NCBI RefSeq assembly: GCF_022811845.1 | Contig: NZ_CP064266.1 | Coordinates: forward strand, 2,108,001 to 2,172,000 | Origin: Bacillus pseudomycoides | GTDB lineage: Bacteria; Bacillota; Bacilli; Bacillales; Bacillaceae_G | Direction: 5' to 3' | Length of the DNA stretch: 64,000 nucleotides | Part shown: piece after piece, positions 25,334-34,096 of the stretch | How positions within the stretch are numbered: position 1 is the stretch's first letter | Layout: each line of letters starts with the position of its first letter | Translations under genes and position numbers: made by a program | The notes under the pieces: generated by a model | What the model saw: only the letters and a program-made list of their open reading frames with translations | Told to the model about the DNA's origin: nothing | Databases searched by the model: none

Positions 25334-25362
25334 AGTATACTACATGTTTTTTAGAATGAAAA
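25334..25362 (-). promoter_or_regulatory. Probable promoter of the permease leader
   Basis: Minus strand: -10 TATACT (25339-25334) with a weak -35 TTTTCA 17 bp upstream. Start predicted near 25327, 30 nt before the leader peptide. Confidence 0.45.
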
Positions 25363-25448
25363 GAGAAATATGAAAAAATTTATAAAAATTCGCATTGGTG
25401 ACTAAATATTTAGATGGATATTTCTTATACTGGAAAATAAGTGAGAGA

Positions 25449-25476
25449 TTGGCATGATTTTCTGTCATGCTATAAT
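25449..25476 (+). promoter_or_regulatory. Sigma-A promoter of treR
   Basis: -35 TTGGCA, 16-bp spacer, -10 TATAAT, ending 37 bp before the treR start. Confidence 0.6.
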
Positions 25477-25513
25477 ACAAGTAGAAATAGAAGGTGACAA
25501 GGGGTTATTCAAA

Positions 25514-26224
25514 ATGATGAGTAAGTATGAACAGATTTATACAGAGATAAGTGATTCAATTGATAATTGCAAGTTAACAGAGGGGTGTAAAATTCCATCT
25601 GAAACAGAATTGATGAAGCAATATGAAGCGAGCCGTGGGACGGTAAGAAAAGCCGTCGATTTATTACAGGAACGTGGATACGTACAGAAAATACATGGTA
25701 AAGGCGTTTTTGTTTTAAAACGAAAAAACATTGAATTTAACTTTGGTGGTATTGTGAGTTTTCAAGAGGAAAACGAACGATTAGGGCGCCAATGTATAAC
25801 AAATGTCGTAGAGATGGAGCAATTGTCAGCAACGAAAGAAATAGCCAAATTATTAAATGTGAAGGCGAAAACGAAGGTAGATCATATTAAACGTGTTCGA
25901 AATATTGATGGGGAAAACGTGATTCTAGATGTAAACTATTTTGTATCTGAATATATTCCTGGATTAACAAAAGAAATTGCGGAGAAGTCAATTTATAAAT
26001 ACATTGAGAAAGAATTAGGATTACATATTAGTTATTCACAGCGTGTTATTGAAGTGCAACCTTGTACAGATGACGATAGAAAGTATTTAGATTTAAATGG
26101 AACTGACTATGTTGTTGTTGTGAAAAATTTTACGCATCTTTATGATGGTAGTCAATTTGAATATACAGAATCACGTCACCGTTTGGATATTTTTCATTTT
26201 TCTGATGTGGCGCGGAGAAAATAA
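25514..26224 (+). CDS. treR: Trehalose operon repressor, GntR/HutC family
   Basis: 236-residue cytoplasmic repressor. N-terminal winged HTH (about residues 4-70) with IPSETELMKQYEASRGTVRKAVDLLQERGYVQKIHGKGVFVL, here given as the typical GntR helix pattern, and a C-terminal UTRA ligand domain. In B. subtilis TreR is inactivated by trehalose-6-phosphate. The operon for trehalose uptake follows, with two palindromic operators at its promoter. ATG at 25514 is preferred because AAGGGG lies 9 nt upstream; an upstream extension has no SD. It has its own promoter and terminator. Confidence 0.9.
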   Translation: MMSKYEQIYTEISDSIDNCKLTEGCKIPSETELMKQYEASRGTVRKAVDLLQERGYVQKIHGKGVFVLKRKNIEFNFGGIVSFQEENERLGRQCITNVVEMEQLSATKEIAKLLNVKAKTKVDHIKRVRNIDGENVILDVNYFVSEYIPGLTKEIAEKSIYKYIEKELGLHISYSQRVIEVQPCTDDDRKYLDLNGTDYVVVVKNFTHLYDGSQFEYTESRHRLDIFHFSDVARRK

Positions 26225-26257
26225 AAAGATGAAACCGTACAGTGTTTCATCTTTTTT
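26223..26257 (+). terminator. Intrinsic terminator of treR
   Basis: Stem AAAAGATGAAAC / GTTTCATCTTTT followed by T's. Confidence 0.85.
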
Positions 26258-26291
26258 GTATATTTTGAGAACAAATAAAAAAATTCCTATC

Positions 26292-26309
26292 AACTCGTAT
26301 ATACGAGTG
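26292..26309. promoter_or_regulatory. TreR operator 1
   Basis: ACTCGTATATACGAGT is a perfect 16-bp palindrome directly upstream of the -35 element of treP. Confidence 0.75.
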
Positions 26310-26338
26310 TTGACTAACTTATATATACGAGTTAATAT
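26310..26338 (+). promoter_or_regulatory. Sigma-A promoter of treP-treC
   Basis: -35 TTGACT (26310-26315), 17-bp spacer, -10 TAATAT (26333-26338). Confidence 0.8.
26316..26333. promoter_or_regulatory. TreR operator 2
   Basis: AACTTATATATACGAGTT, a degenerate copy of operator 1, fills the promoter spacer. The centres are 24 bp apart. Confidence 0.7.
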
Positions 26339-26343
26339 GTATT

Positions 26344-26357
26344 TGTAAACGGTATCA
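26344..26357. promoter_or_regulatory. CcpA cre site of treP
   Basis: TGTAAACGGTATCA fits TGWNANCGNTNWCA completely and lies at the predicted transcription start, where CcpA would repress. Confidence 0.75.
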
Positions 26358-26379
26358 AAAAAGAAAAGAGGGACGGAAT

Positions 26380-27807
26380 ATGGGGAAGGATTATCGTAAG
26401 ACAGCAGAACAAGTGTTGCAATATATTGGTGGGAAAGAAAATGTTGACCAAGCAGCGCATTGTGTAACGAGATTACGCATTGCACTGAAGGATGAAAGTA
26501 AAATAGATAACGATAAATTACAAGCGGTTTCATTAGTGAAAGGTGCATTTCATAACGCTGGTGTATTTCAAATTGTGATTGGACCTGGAGATGTAGATCG
26601 TGTATACGCTGAATTGATAACGCTTGCAGGTATGAAAGAATCGACAGTCGCAGATGTAAAAGATTCAGGGAATCAAAAATTGAATCCACTTCAAAAGTTT
26701 GTAAAAGTATTTTCTGACGTATTTATGCCAATTTTACCGGCGATTATAACAGCTGGTTTATTAATGGGGATTAATAACTTATTAGGTGCAAAGGACTTAT
26801 TTTTTGAAGGAAAAAACTTATTGGAAGTATATCCTAACTTAGGTGGGCTATGGGATTTAATTAATATGATGGCAAATACCGCATTCGTATTTTTACCAGC
26901 ACTTGTTGGTTGGTCAGCGACGAAACGTTTTGGCGGCAGTCCGATACTTGGGATTGTTATGGGGTTAATGCTTGTACATCCTGATTTATTAAATGCATGG
27001 AATTATGGAAAAGCAGCGGCAGGACTAGATGGACAAAAAATTGAGTACTTTAATATTTTAGGATTGTTCCAAATTGAGAAAGTAGGTTACCAAGGACAAA
27101 TTTTACCAATATTAGTAGCGGCATTTGTCTTAAGTAAAGTTGAGATTTTCCTTAAGAAACGTGTACCAAATGCAATTCAATTATTAGTTGTTCCGATTAC
27201 AACAATTGTTGTAACTGGTGTATTAGCGTTAGGAGTTATTGGCCCAGTTACACGTCATATCGGTGATTTATTAACAGCTGGTTTAGTTGGCGTATATGAA
27301 ACAGTTCCTGCTTTGGGAGCCGTATTATTTGGCGCATTGTATGCACCGTTAGTCATTACGGGGATGCATCATATGTTTATTGCAATCGACTTACAGTTAA
27401 TTTCACAAAATGGCGGTACATTTATTTGGCCAATGATTGCACTTTCTAATATTGCACAAGGTAGTGCAGCGCTTGCAATGTTTTGGATTTCGAAAAATCA
27501 AAATGATAAAAGTATGGCATCTACATCAGCAATTTCAGCGTACTTCGGTATTACGGAGCCAGCGATGTTTGGCGTAAACTTACGAAATAAATTTCCGTTT
27601 TATGCAGCTATTACAGGATCGGCAATCGCAGCAGTATTTATTACGTTAAATGGTGTATTAGCACCAGCAATTGGAATTGGCGGGTTACCAGCATTTATTT
27701 CTATCATTCCGAAATCGATTCCAATGTTTGTTGTTGGGATGATAATCGCAGTAGTAGTGCCATTTGTTTTAACATGGTTATTTGCAAAACGAGTAAAACA
27801 GAAGTAG
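26380..27807 (+). CDS. treP: PTS trehalose-specific EIIBC component
   Basis: Membrane permease of the phosphotransferase system that imports and phosphorylates trehalose to trehalose-6-phosphate. The 475 residues hold an N-terminal EIIB domain with phosphorylated Cys28 (AAHCVTRLRIAL) and a C-terminal EIIC domain of about 8-10 helices containing the conserved GITEPAMFG-type loop (AYFGITEPAMFGVNL). No EIIA domain is fused, so it probably takes phosphate from a shared glucose-type EIIA. It is followed after 10 bp by treC. The paired TreR operators and cre site upstream indicate induction by trehalose and repression by glucose. Confidence 0.93.
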   Translation: MGKDYRKTAEQVLQYIGGKENVDQAAHCVTRLRIALKDESKIDNDKLQAVSLVKGAFHNAGVFQIVIGPGDVDRVYAELITLAGMKESTVADVKDSGNQKLNPLQKFVKVFSDVFMPILPAIITAGLLMGINNLLGAKDLFFEGKNLLEVYPNLGGLWDLINMMANTAFVFLPALVGWSATKRFGGSPILGIVMGLMLVHPDLLNAWNYGKAAAGLDGQKIEYFNILGLFQIEKVGYQGQILPILVAAFVLSKVEIFLKKRVPNAIQLLVVPITTIVVTGVLALGVIGPVTRHIGDLLTAGLVGVYETVPALGAVLFGALYAPLVITGMHHMFIAIDLQLISQNGGTFIWPMIALSNIAQGSAALAMFWISKNQNDKSMASTSAISAYFGITEPAMFGVNLRNKFPFYAAITGSAIAAVFITLNGVLAPAIGIGGLPAFISIIPKSIPMFVVGMIIAVVVPFVLTWLFAKRVKQK

Positions 27808-27817
27808 GAGGAGTAGT

Positions 27818-29479
27818 ATGAAAGATTGGCATAAAAGTGTTGTTTATCAAATTTATCCGAAAAGCTTTAATAGCTATTACAATACAGAAACAGGCGATAT
27901 AAAAGGTGTAACAGAGAAATTAGATTATTTAAAAGAACTAGGTATTGATTATATTTGGTTAACACCAATTTATCGTTCACCGCAAAATGATAATGGCTAT
28001 GATGTGAGCGACTATTATTCAATAGATCCGTCTTATGGAACGATGGAGGAATTTGAAGAATTACTAGCAGAAGCGAAAAAACGTAAGATTGATATTATGC
28101 TTGATATCGTTGTAAATCATAGTTCAGCGGAGCATAAATGGTTCAAAGAAGCGAGTGAAGATAAAAATAGCCCGTACCGTGATTTTTATATATGGCGTGA
28201 TGAAAAGAATAATTGGCAGTCTAAGTTTGGTGGCTCCGCTTGGGAGTATGATGAGAAAACAGAACAATATTATTTGCATCTATTTGATAAAACACAGGCT
28301 GATTTAAATTGGGAAAATGAACAACTACGAAAAGAAGTATACGAGATGATGCGCTTTTGGCTTGAAAAAGGGGTCAAAGGATTCCGTCTTGATGTAATTA
28401 ACTTAATTTCGAAAGACCAACGATTTTTAGATGACGAAGGAACAGCGGCTACAAGCGACGGACGTAAATATTATACAGATGGACCGCGTGTTCATAAATA
28501 TTTACAAGAAATGAATCATGAAGTATTTGAAGGACATAACGTAATTACCGTTGGAGAAATGTCGTCTACAACAATTGATAATTGTATTAAGTATTCGAAT
28601 CCAGAGCGGAAGGAATTAAGTATGACATTTAGTTTTCATCATTTAAAGGTAGATTATCCAAATGGTGAGAAATGGACAAGAGCAGATTTCGATTTTGGTC
28701 AATTAAAAGAAATTATGTCGAAGTGGCAAACCGAGATGCAAGAGGGCGGAGGATGGAACGCATTATTTTGGTGTAATCATGATCAACCTCGCATCGTATC
28801 GCGTTTTGGTAATGATAAAAAATATAGAAACGAATCAGCAAAAATGTTAGCTACTGCGCTGCATATGTTACAAGGTACACCATATATTTATCAAGGTGAA
28901 GAAATTGGGATGACGAATCCAGGCTTTGATAATATCGATTTGTATCGTGATGTAGAATCTTTAAATATTTATAAAATGAAACAAGAAGAAGGTATGTCAA
29001 ACAAAGAAATTATAGAAATCTTACAACAAAAATCTCGTGATAATTCACGTACACCCATGCAGTGGAATGAAGAAGTGAATGGTGGCTTTACAGAAGGTAC
29101 ACCGTGGATTTCTATTGCAGAGAATTATAAAGAAATTAATGTGGAAAAGGCACTTGAAGATAAACAATCTATTTTCTATCACTATAAAAAGCTAATTGAA
29201 CTTAGAAAGAAATACGATGTTATTACAAATGGTAAATATGCAATTATAGATGCAAACCACCCGAATGTTTGGGTATATACGCGTAAAGTAGAAAATGAAA
29301 TATTACTTGTCGTAAATAACTTTTATGGGGAAACAATCACATATGCTGTGCCAAATGAGGTTCAGATAGGTGGAATGAAGCAGGAAGTGTTGCTATCGAA
29401 TTATGAGAATTCTAGTGAAGACATTAGACACCTTATCCTTAGACCGTATGAATCAATCGTGTATCGTTATTCAGTATAA
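27818..29479 (+). CDS. treC: Trehalose-6-phosphate hydrolase (GH13)
   Basis: Cytoplasmic alpha,alpha-phosphotrehalase of glycoside hydrolase family 13 that splits trehalose-6-phosphate into glucose and glucose-6-phosphate. 553 residues. Catalytic residues of the TIM barrel are visible: nucleophile Asp192 in GFRLDVINL, acid/base Glu247 in TVGEMSS, and Asp322 in NHDQPR. The DIVVNHSSAEHKWF region is the conserved region I. Called treA in B. subtilis. ATG follows AGGAGGAGTAGT. Co-transcribed with treP. A very stable terminator overlaps the stop codon. Confidence 0.95.
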   Translation: MKDWHKSVVYQIYPKSFNSYYNTETGDIKGVTEKLDYLKELGIDYIWLTPIYRSPQNDNGYDVSDYYSIDPSYGTMEEFEELLAEAKKRKIDIMLDIVVNHSSAEHKWFKEASEDKNSPYRDFYIWRDEKNNWQSKFGGSAWEYDEKTEQYYLHLFDKTQADLNWENEQLRKEVYEMMRFWLEKGVKGFRLDVINLISKDQRFLDDEGTAATSDGRKYYTDGPRVHKYLQEMNHEVFEGHNVITVGEMSSTTIDNCIKYSNPERKELSMTFSFHHLKVDYPNGEKWTRADFDFGQLKEIMSKWQTEMQEGGGWNALFWCNHDQPRIVSRFGNDKKYRNESAKMLATALHMLQGTPYIYQGEEIGMTNPGFDNIDLYRDVESLNIYKMKQEEGMSNKEIIEILQQKSRDNSRTPMQWNEEVNGGFTEGTPWISIAENYKEINVEKALEDKQSIFYHYKKLIELRKKYDVITNGKYAIIDANHPNVWVYTRKVENEILLVVNNFYGETITYAVPNEVQIGGMKQEVLLSNYENSSEDIRHLILRPYESIVYRYSV

Positions 29480-29516
29480 AAAGGAGCGGGGCTGCCCCGC
29501 TCCTTTTTATACTGAA
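29470..29516. terminator. Terminator of treP-treC, very long stem
   Basis: Palindrome with about 22-bp arms from TTCAGTATAAAAAGGAGCGG to its complement, including the treC stop codon. AT-flanked GC core with T-run. Confidence 0.92.
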
Positions 29517-29685
29517 TAAATTAGGGGCTAGAGGATGAAACATAGGAAGTAAAACCTTATGTGAGGCTATAAAGAAACCGCATACTTGTATGCTTTTTAT
29601 GTATTATTGTTCCAAATATCGAACATCGTAGCGGTATTTCCCATGTTTCTGGCGAATTAAATAAGGAATAAAGGAGGTAATACAT

Positions 29686-30660
29686 ATGGAAATAGCTGTA
29701 GAGAGAGTTTTCACCAATGAAATTTTGGAAGAAGCGGCAAACTTATTTAACGTTACAGTGGAGAAAAATCCGCTTGGAGATTTTGAAAACTATATTTTTC
29801 ATGCAAAAAAGGATGAAAAAGGCGCATCTTACGTATTAAGATTAACGCACTCTTCTCATCGATCTGAAAAACAATTGGAAGCAGAGTTAGACTTTTTACA
29901 GTATCTTGGGGAGCATGGGGCTAAGATTGCTAGACCATACTATTCAAAATCTAGAAAACTTGTAGAAGAGATACAAGCAGTAGACGGCACTTTCTTTTAT
30001 GCTTCTCTTTTTTTATATGCAAAAGGAGAAAGAGTAAAAGATTCAACATCTATTCATTGGGGAGAGGGATTATTTGAAGCATGGGGAAAAGCGATTGGCC
30101 AACTTCATCGTCTTACAATAAGTTATCCTCAAACAGAATATCGTGAGACATGGGAAATAGAAGAGAATGCGATTATTGATCAATTAGAGGATAAACAAGT
30201 AAAAAAGATTGCATATGCATTAATTGATCAAATAAAGATGCTTCCAATAGAAAAGAGAACTTTTGGCCTTATGCATGGTGATATTCATCAAGGGAATTTT
30301 CATTATGATGGGAAAGAATTGATAATTTTTGATTTTGATGATGCAACGTATAACTACTTTATTCACGATTTGGCGATGGTTATCTATTATTCTGTTCTTT
30401 CAAACACATGGATTGAACAAGAGAAAACATTGTTTGCACGTAGACAACTGCAAGTATTACGAAAAGGATACGAATCAGAACATCAATTAGAGGAAATGTG
30501 GTATGCATCACTACCACTATTTTTACGCCTTCGCGATATTGGTTTATATGGTACGATTCAGAAGAAGTTCAAGGGTAAAGAAATGCCAGTATACTTTCAA
30601 AAACTAGCAGATGAACTTTATGTAAGGATTATAAGGCAGGAAGCCATTGTGAATATATAA
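29686..30660 (+). CDS. Aminoglycoside-phosphotransferase-like kinase
   Basis: 324-residue soluble kinase-fold protein of the APH/choline kinase group. The catalytic loop is LMHGDIHQGNFHY (near residue 205) with HGD and Asn, followed by the metal-binding IIFDFDDATYNYF. An N-lobe with VLRLTHSSHR carries the probable ATP-lysine equivalent. Such proteins phosphorylate small molecules; the substrate is unknown and a role in antibiotic resistance should not be assumed. ATG at 29686 follows AAAGGAGGTAATACAT. It stands alone between trehalose and symporter genes. Confidence 0.85.
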   Translation: MEIAVERVFTNEILEEAANLFNVTVEKNPLGDFENYIFHAKKDEKGASYVLRLTHSSHRSEKQLEAELDFLQYLGEHGAKIARPYYSKSRKLVEEIQAVDGTFFYASLFLYAKGERVKDSTSIHWGEGLFEAWGKAIGQLHRLTISYPQTEYRETWEIEENAIIDQLEDKQVKKIAYALIDQIKMLPIEKRTFGLMHGDIHQGNFHYDGKELIIFDFDDATYNYFIHDLAMVIYYSVLSNTWIEQEKTLFARRQLQVLRKGYESEHQLEEMWYASLPLFLRLRDIGLYGTIQKKFKGKEMPVYFQKLADELYVRIIRQEAIVNI

Positions 30661-30676
30661 TACACATGCAACGTAG

Positions 30677-30712
30677 CAAAGTATATATTTCGAATATATA
30701 CTTTGTTTTTTT
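30677..30712 (+). terminator. Intrinsic terminator of the kinase gene
   Basis: CAAAGTATATAT / ATATATACTTTG stem with a TTCGA loop, then seven T's. Confidence 0.88.
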
Positions 30713-30824
30713 ATACAAAAATATGTTTGTTTTATTAAAATAATATTGTCATAGACTATAGATACATTTATAATTTTTATATATTCTGAATATTCTCTAT
30801 AAAATTAAAGGAGGGGAAATATGT

Positions 30825-32285
30825 TTGGAAGCTTTCGTTACTTGGCTAAACAATATTGTATGGAGCCCCGCACTTGTTTATTTATGTTTAGGCGTTGGTT
30901 TATATTTTTCGATTCGAACGAGATTTTTACAAGTTAGACATGTGGGAGAAATGGTAAGGCTTACATTTCAAGGAGAAAAGTCAGAAGCCGGTGTTTCTTC
31001 GTTCCAAGCGTTAGCACTTTCATTATCTGGGCGAGTAGGAACAGGAAATATCGCCGGCGTTGCAACAGCTATTGCTTTTGGCGGCCCGGGAGCTGTGTTT
31101 TGGATGTGGGTGGTAGCTTTTTTAGGAGCAGGATCTGCTTATGTGGAATCAACACTTGCCCAAATATACAAGACGAAGCACCAAGGTCAATTTCGTGGTG
31201 GTCCAGCTTATTACATTGAAAAAGGCTTAGGGGTTAAGTGGTATGCACTTGTGTTTGTCGCTGCTACAATCCTTGCGACAGGTATGTTACTTCCTGGTGT
31301 ACAAGCAAATAGTATCGCTTTGAGTTTGGAAACTGCTTTTGGGATTAATACATCTATTTCAGGTGCAGTGTTAGTCGTAGTGTTAGCACTTATTATTTTT
31401 GGGGGAGTTAAGCGAATTGTTAACGTAGCACAAGTTGTTGTGCCGTTTATGGCGGTTGGATATATTCTTGTTGCTTGCGTAATTGTGTTTATGAATATTG
31501 AAAAATTACCAGAAGCTTTCATGTTGATTTTAAAGAGTGCATTTGCTTTAGAAGCCGCTTTTGGTGGAATTATTGGTTTAGCCATTTCTTGGGGAGTAAA
31601 ACGTGGTATTTATTCAAATGAAGCTGGTCAAGGAACTGGGGCACATGCTGCTGCTGCTGCGGAAGTATCGCATCCAGCAAAGCAAGGCCTTGTGCAAGCA
31701 TTTTCCGTTTACATTGATACATTATTTGTTTGTTCAGCAACAGCGTTTATGATGATTATTACAGGCATGTATAACGTATTTGATGCAAGCGGAAAAAATT
31801 TCATTGTGAATAAATTGAATGGTGCAGAACCGGGGCCAGGGTATACACAATCAGCAGTAGAATCTGTATTCCCTGGATTTGGGAACGGTTTCGTTGCCAT
31901 TTCTCTATTTTTCTTCGCTTTTACAACAATTATGGCGTATTACTACATTGCAGAGACAAATATTGCGTATTTAAATCGTGATAAAGATCGTCCATGGATG
32001 TCACTTGTTTTAAAAATTGTTTTCTTAGGTGTTGTATTCTACGGCTGTGTAAAAACAGCAGCAACGGCTTGGGCTCTTGGTGATATCGGGGTAGGGATTA
32101 TGGCATGGGTCAATATCATTGCAATCTTACTTCTACAAAAACCAGCACTACTAGCACTGAAAGACTATGAAAAGCAGAAAAAAGAAGGGAAAGATCCTGT
32201 ATTTGATCCAAAGGAGCTAGGAATCAAAAATGCTGATTTTTGGGAGCACGAATACGGAAAAGATAAGAAAGAAGAAGTGTCATAA
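30825..32285 (+). CDS. alsT: Sodium:alanine/glycine symporter (AGCS family)
   Basis: Membrane symporter of 486 aa that imports alanine or glycine with sodium ions. Family hallmarks are LSGRVGTGNIAGVATAIAFGGPGA near residue 70 in parts (GTGNIAGVA core) and the GQGTGAHAAAAA segment near residue 275. About eleven helices; the C-terminal 40 residues are charged and cytoplasmic. The start is TTG at 30825 with GGAGGGG 8 nt upstream. An ATG 4 nt earlier is in another frame and reads only 36 codons, so it is not the start. The gene is monocistronic. Family is certain, the exact substrate (Ala, Gly or Gln, as proposed for AlsT) is not. Confidence 0.9.
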   Translation: MEAFVTWLNNIVWSPALVYLCLGVGLYFSIRTRFLQVRHVGEMVRLTFQGEKSEAGVSSFQALALSLSGRVGTGNIAGVATAIAFGGPGAVFWMWVVAFLGAGSAYVESTLAQIYKTKHQGQFRGGPAYYIEKGLGVKWYALVFVAATILATGMLLPGVQANSIALSLETAFGINTSISGAVLVVVLALIIFGGVKRIVNVAQVVVPFMAVGYILVACVIVFMNIEKLPEAFMLILKSAFALEAAFGGIIGLAISWGVKRGIYSNEAGQGTGAHAAAAAEVSHPAKQGLVQAFSVYIDTLFVCSATAFMMIITGMYNVFDASGKNFIVNKLNGAEPGPGYTQSAVESVFPGFGNGFVAISLFFFAFTTIMAYYYIAETNIAYLNRDKDRPWMSLVLKIVFLGVVFYGCVKTAATAWALGDIGVGIMAWVNIIAILLLQKPALLALKDYEKQKKEGKDPVFDPKELGIKNADFWEHEYGKDKKEEVS

Positions 32286-32302
32286 TAGAGTATTTGCAAA
32301 AT

Positions 32303-32334
32303 AATAACGGGCAGTATATCTGTCCGTTATTGTT
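32303..32334 (+). terminator. Hairpin terminator of alsT
   Basis: 12-bp stem AATAACGGGCAG / CTGTCCGTTATT; T-tract is short. Confidence 0.6.
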
Positions 32335-32453
32335 CAAATAATGGAATTTCTATTGGCATGGCCGAATAAAATTTGAATCAGGTAAGCCTCACTTTATTAA
32401 TAATTGGGTCAAGTTAAAATACGATGAAATTAGGGTAGAAAGGGGGAAAAAGA

Positions 32454-33182
32454 TTGATTGCTTTTCGTAATGTAAATAAGTTTTATGATAACTTTCAAGT
32501 TTTGAAAAATATTAATTTACAAGTTCAAAAAGGTGAAGTAGTTGTAATTGTAGGACCATCTGGATCTGGAAAAAGTACATTGCTCCGCTGCATTAACCAA
32601 TTGGAAACAATTACAGAAGGAGAATTAGTCGTACAAGATGTTGAAGTACATAATCCGAAAACAGATATGAATCAATTACGCCGGAATATTGGAATGGTAT
32701 TTCAACATTTTTATTTATATCCACATAAAACAGTCCTTCAAAATATTACACTTGCACCAATAAAAGTAAGTAATGTCTCAAAAGAAGAAGCGGAAAAAAC
32801 AGCAATGTACTATTTAGAGAAAGTAGGAATTCCGGAGAAAGCGAATGTGTATCCGCAGCAATTATCTGGAGGTCAACAACAAAGGGTAGCAATTGCAAGA
32901 GGATTAGCAATGAAACCAGAAATCATGCTATTCGATGAGCCGACTTCAGCACTCGATCCAGAGATGATTGGAGAAGTGCTTGATGTAATGAAAACTTTAG
33001 CAAAAGAAGGAATGACAATGGTTGTCGTGACCCATGAGATGGGATTTGCGCGTGAAGTGGCAGACCGCATCATATTCATGGATGAAGGACAAATCATTGA
33101 AGATACAAAGCCAGTAGACTTCTTTGCAAATCCAAAGCAAGAAAGAGCACGATTGTTCTTAAGTAGGGTGTTAAATCATTAG
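32454..33182 (+). CDS. glnQ: Glutamine ABC transporter ATPase
   Basis: ATPase of a polar amino-acid importer, 242 aa. Walker A GPSGSGKST near residue 34, Q-loop MVFQHFYLYPHKTV, signature LSGGQQQRVAIARGLA, Walker B IMLFDEPTSALDPE and H-loop VVVTHEMGFAREV are all present. The start is TTG, chosen because AAAGGGGG lies 7 nt upstream and no in-frame ATG exists nearby. It opens a four-gene operon ordered glnQHMP as in B. subtilis, where the system imports glutamine. Specificity is inferred from this order. Confidence 0.92.
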   Translation: MIAFRNVNKFYDNFQVLKNINLQVQKGEVVVIVGPSGSGKSTLLRCINQLETITEGELVVQDVEVHNPKTDMNQLRRNIGMVFQHFYLYPHKTVLQNITLAPIKVSNVSKEEAEKTAMYYLEKVGIPEKANVYPQQLSGGQQQRVAIARGLAMKPEIMLFDEPTSALDPEMIGEVLDVMKTLAKEGMTMVVVTHEMGFAREVADRIIFMDEGQIIEDTKPVDFFANPKQERARLFLSRVLNH

Positions 33183-33194
33183 AGGAGGGATTTC

Positions 33195-34031
33195 ATGTTA
33201 AAAGCGAAAAAATTGTTTGTTTTAATTGTATTTTCATGTTTATTTACTCTTATCGTAGCAGGTTGCGGGAGTAAGAAGGAAACGTCCAAAGAAGTTTCTA
33301 AAGAAACTTCGGGCGGAAAAGTAGTAGATCAAATTAAAAAACGTGGGAAATTAGTAGTCGGGGTTAAGAATGATACAAACTTATTTGGATTGAAAAACCC
33401 TACAACAGGGAAGGTAGAAGGATTTGATGTTGATATAGCCAAAGCGCTTGCGAAAAAAATTCTCGGAGACGAGAGTAAAGTAGAATTAAAAGAAGTGACT
33501 TCTAAAACACGTATACCAATGTTGAAAAACGGCGACATTGATGCGATTATCGCAACGATGACAATTACAGAAGAGCGTAAAAAAGAAGTTGATTTTTCAG
33601 ATGTATATTTTAAAGCAGGGCAGTCGTTACTGGTGAAAAAAGGAAGCAAGATAAAGAGTATTGATGATGTAAAAAGTGGTGTGAAGGTACTGGCGGTAAA
33701 AGGATCAACTTCTACCCAAAATGTTCGTAAAAAATCACCAGAAGCAACGGTATTAGAATTCGAAAATTATAGTGAAGCATTTACAGCATTAAAAGCAGGA
33801 AAAGGTGATGTACTTACAACAGATAATGCCATCTTATATGGTATGGCAAAACAAGATGCAAATTATCAAGTTGTTGGAAAAATCTTTACAGATGAGCCGT
33901 ATGGAATTGCAGTTCAAAAAGGGTCAACAGATTTAACAAAGGCAATTAATGATTTGTTAAAAGACATGAAAGCAAATGGAGAATACGATAAATTATATGA
34001 AAAATGGATTGGTGAAAAACCAGAGAAGTAA
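33195..34031 (+). CDS. glnH: Glutamine-binding lipoprotein
   Basis: Extracellular substrate-binding protein of the amino-acid importer, 278 aa. Lipoprotein signal ends LIVAGC with Cys24. A type II periplasmic binding fold (SBP_bac_3) follows, with GKVEGFDVDIAKALAKKI and the ligand-contact region DAIIATMTITEERKKEVDFS. The linker after the lipobox is rich in Lys, Glu and Ser. ATG follows GAGGAGGGATTTC. A stable stem-loop 15 bp after the stop separates it from the permease genes, which may let it be expressed at a higher level than they are. Confidence 0.92.
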   Translation: MLKAKKLFVLIVFSCLFTLIVAGCGSKKETSKEVSKETSGGKVVDQIKKRGKLVVGVKNDTNLFGLKNPTTGKVEGFDVDIAKALAKKILGDESKVELKEVTSKTRIPMLKNGDIDAIIATMTITEERKKEVDFSDVYFKAGQSLLVKKGSKIKSIDDVKSGVKVLAVKGSTSTQNVRKKSPEATVLEFENYSEAFTALKAGKGDVLTTDNAILYGMAKQDANYQVVGKIFTDEPYGIAVQKGSTDLTKAINDLLKDMKANGEYDKLYEKWIGEKPEK

Positions 34032-34045
34032 AGTATAGGAAGAGT

Positions 34046-34072
34046 AAGAGGATGAGAGATACTCATCCTCTT
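34046..34072 (+). promoter_or_regulatory. Intercistronic stem-loop between glnH and glnM
   Basis: Perfect 11-bp stem AAGAGGATGAG / CTCATCCTCTT with a 5-nt loop and no T-tract. Likely a processing or 3'-stabilising hairpin that protects the binding-protein message. Confidence 0.65.
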
Positions 34073-34096
34073 CTTGTAAAGAAAGAGGGGGAGCAT

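Noticed and set aside
29686..30660. Aminoglycoside resistance gene
   Set aside because: Only the general APH kinase fold is supported; there is no sign of transfer or of a known resistance subfamily.
30821..30930. ATG at 30821 as start of the alanine symporter
   Set aside because: It is in a different frame and stops after about 36 codons; the TTG at 30825 gives the family N-terminus and has the right SD spacing.
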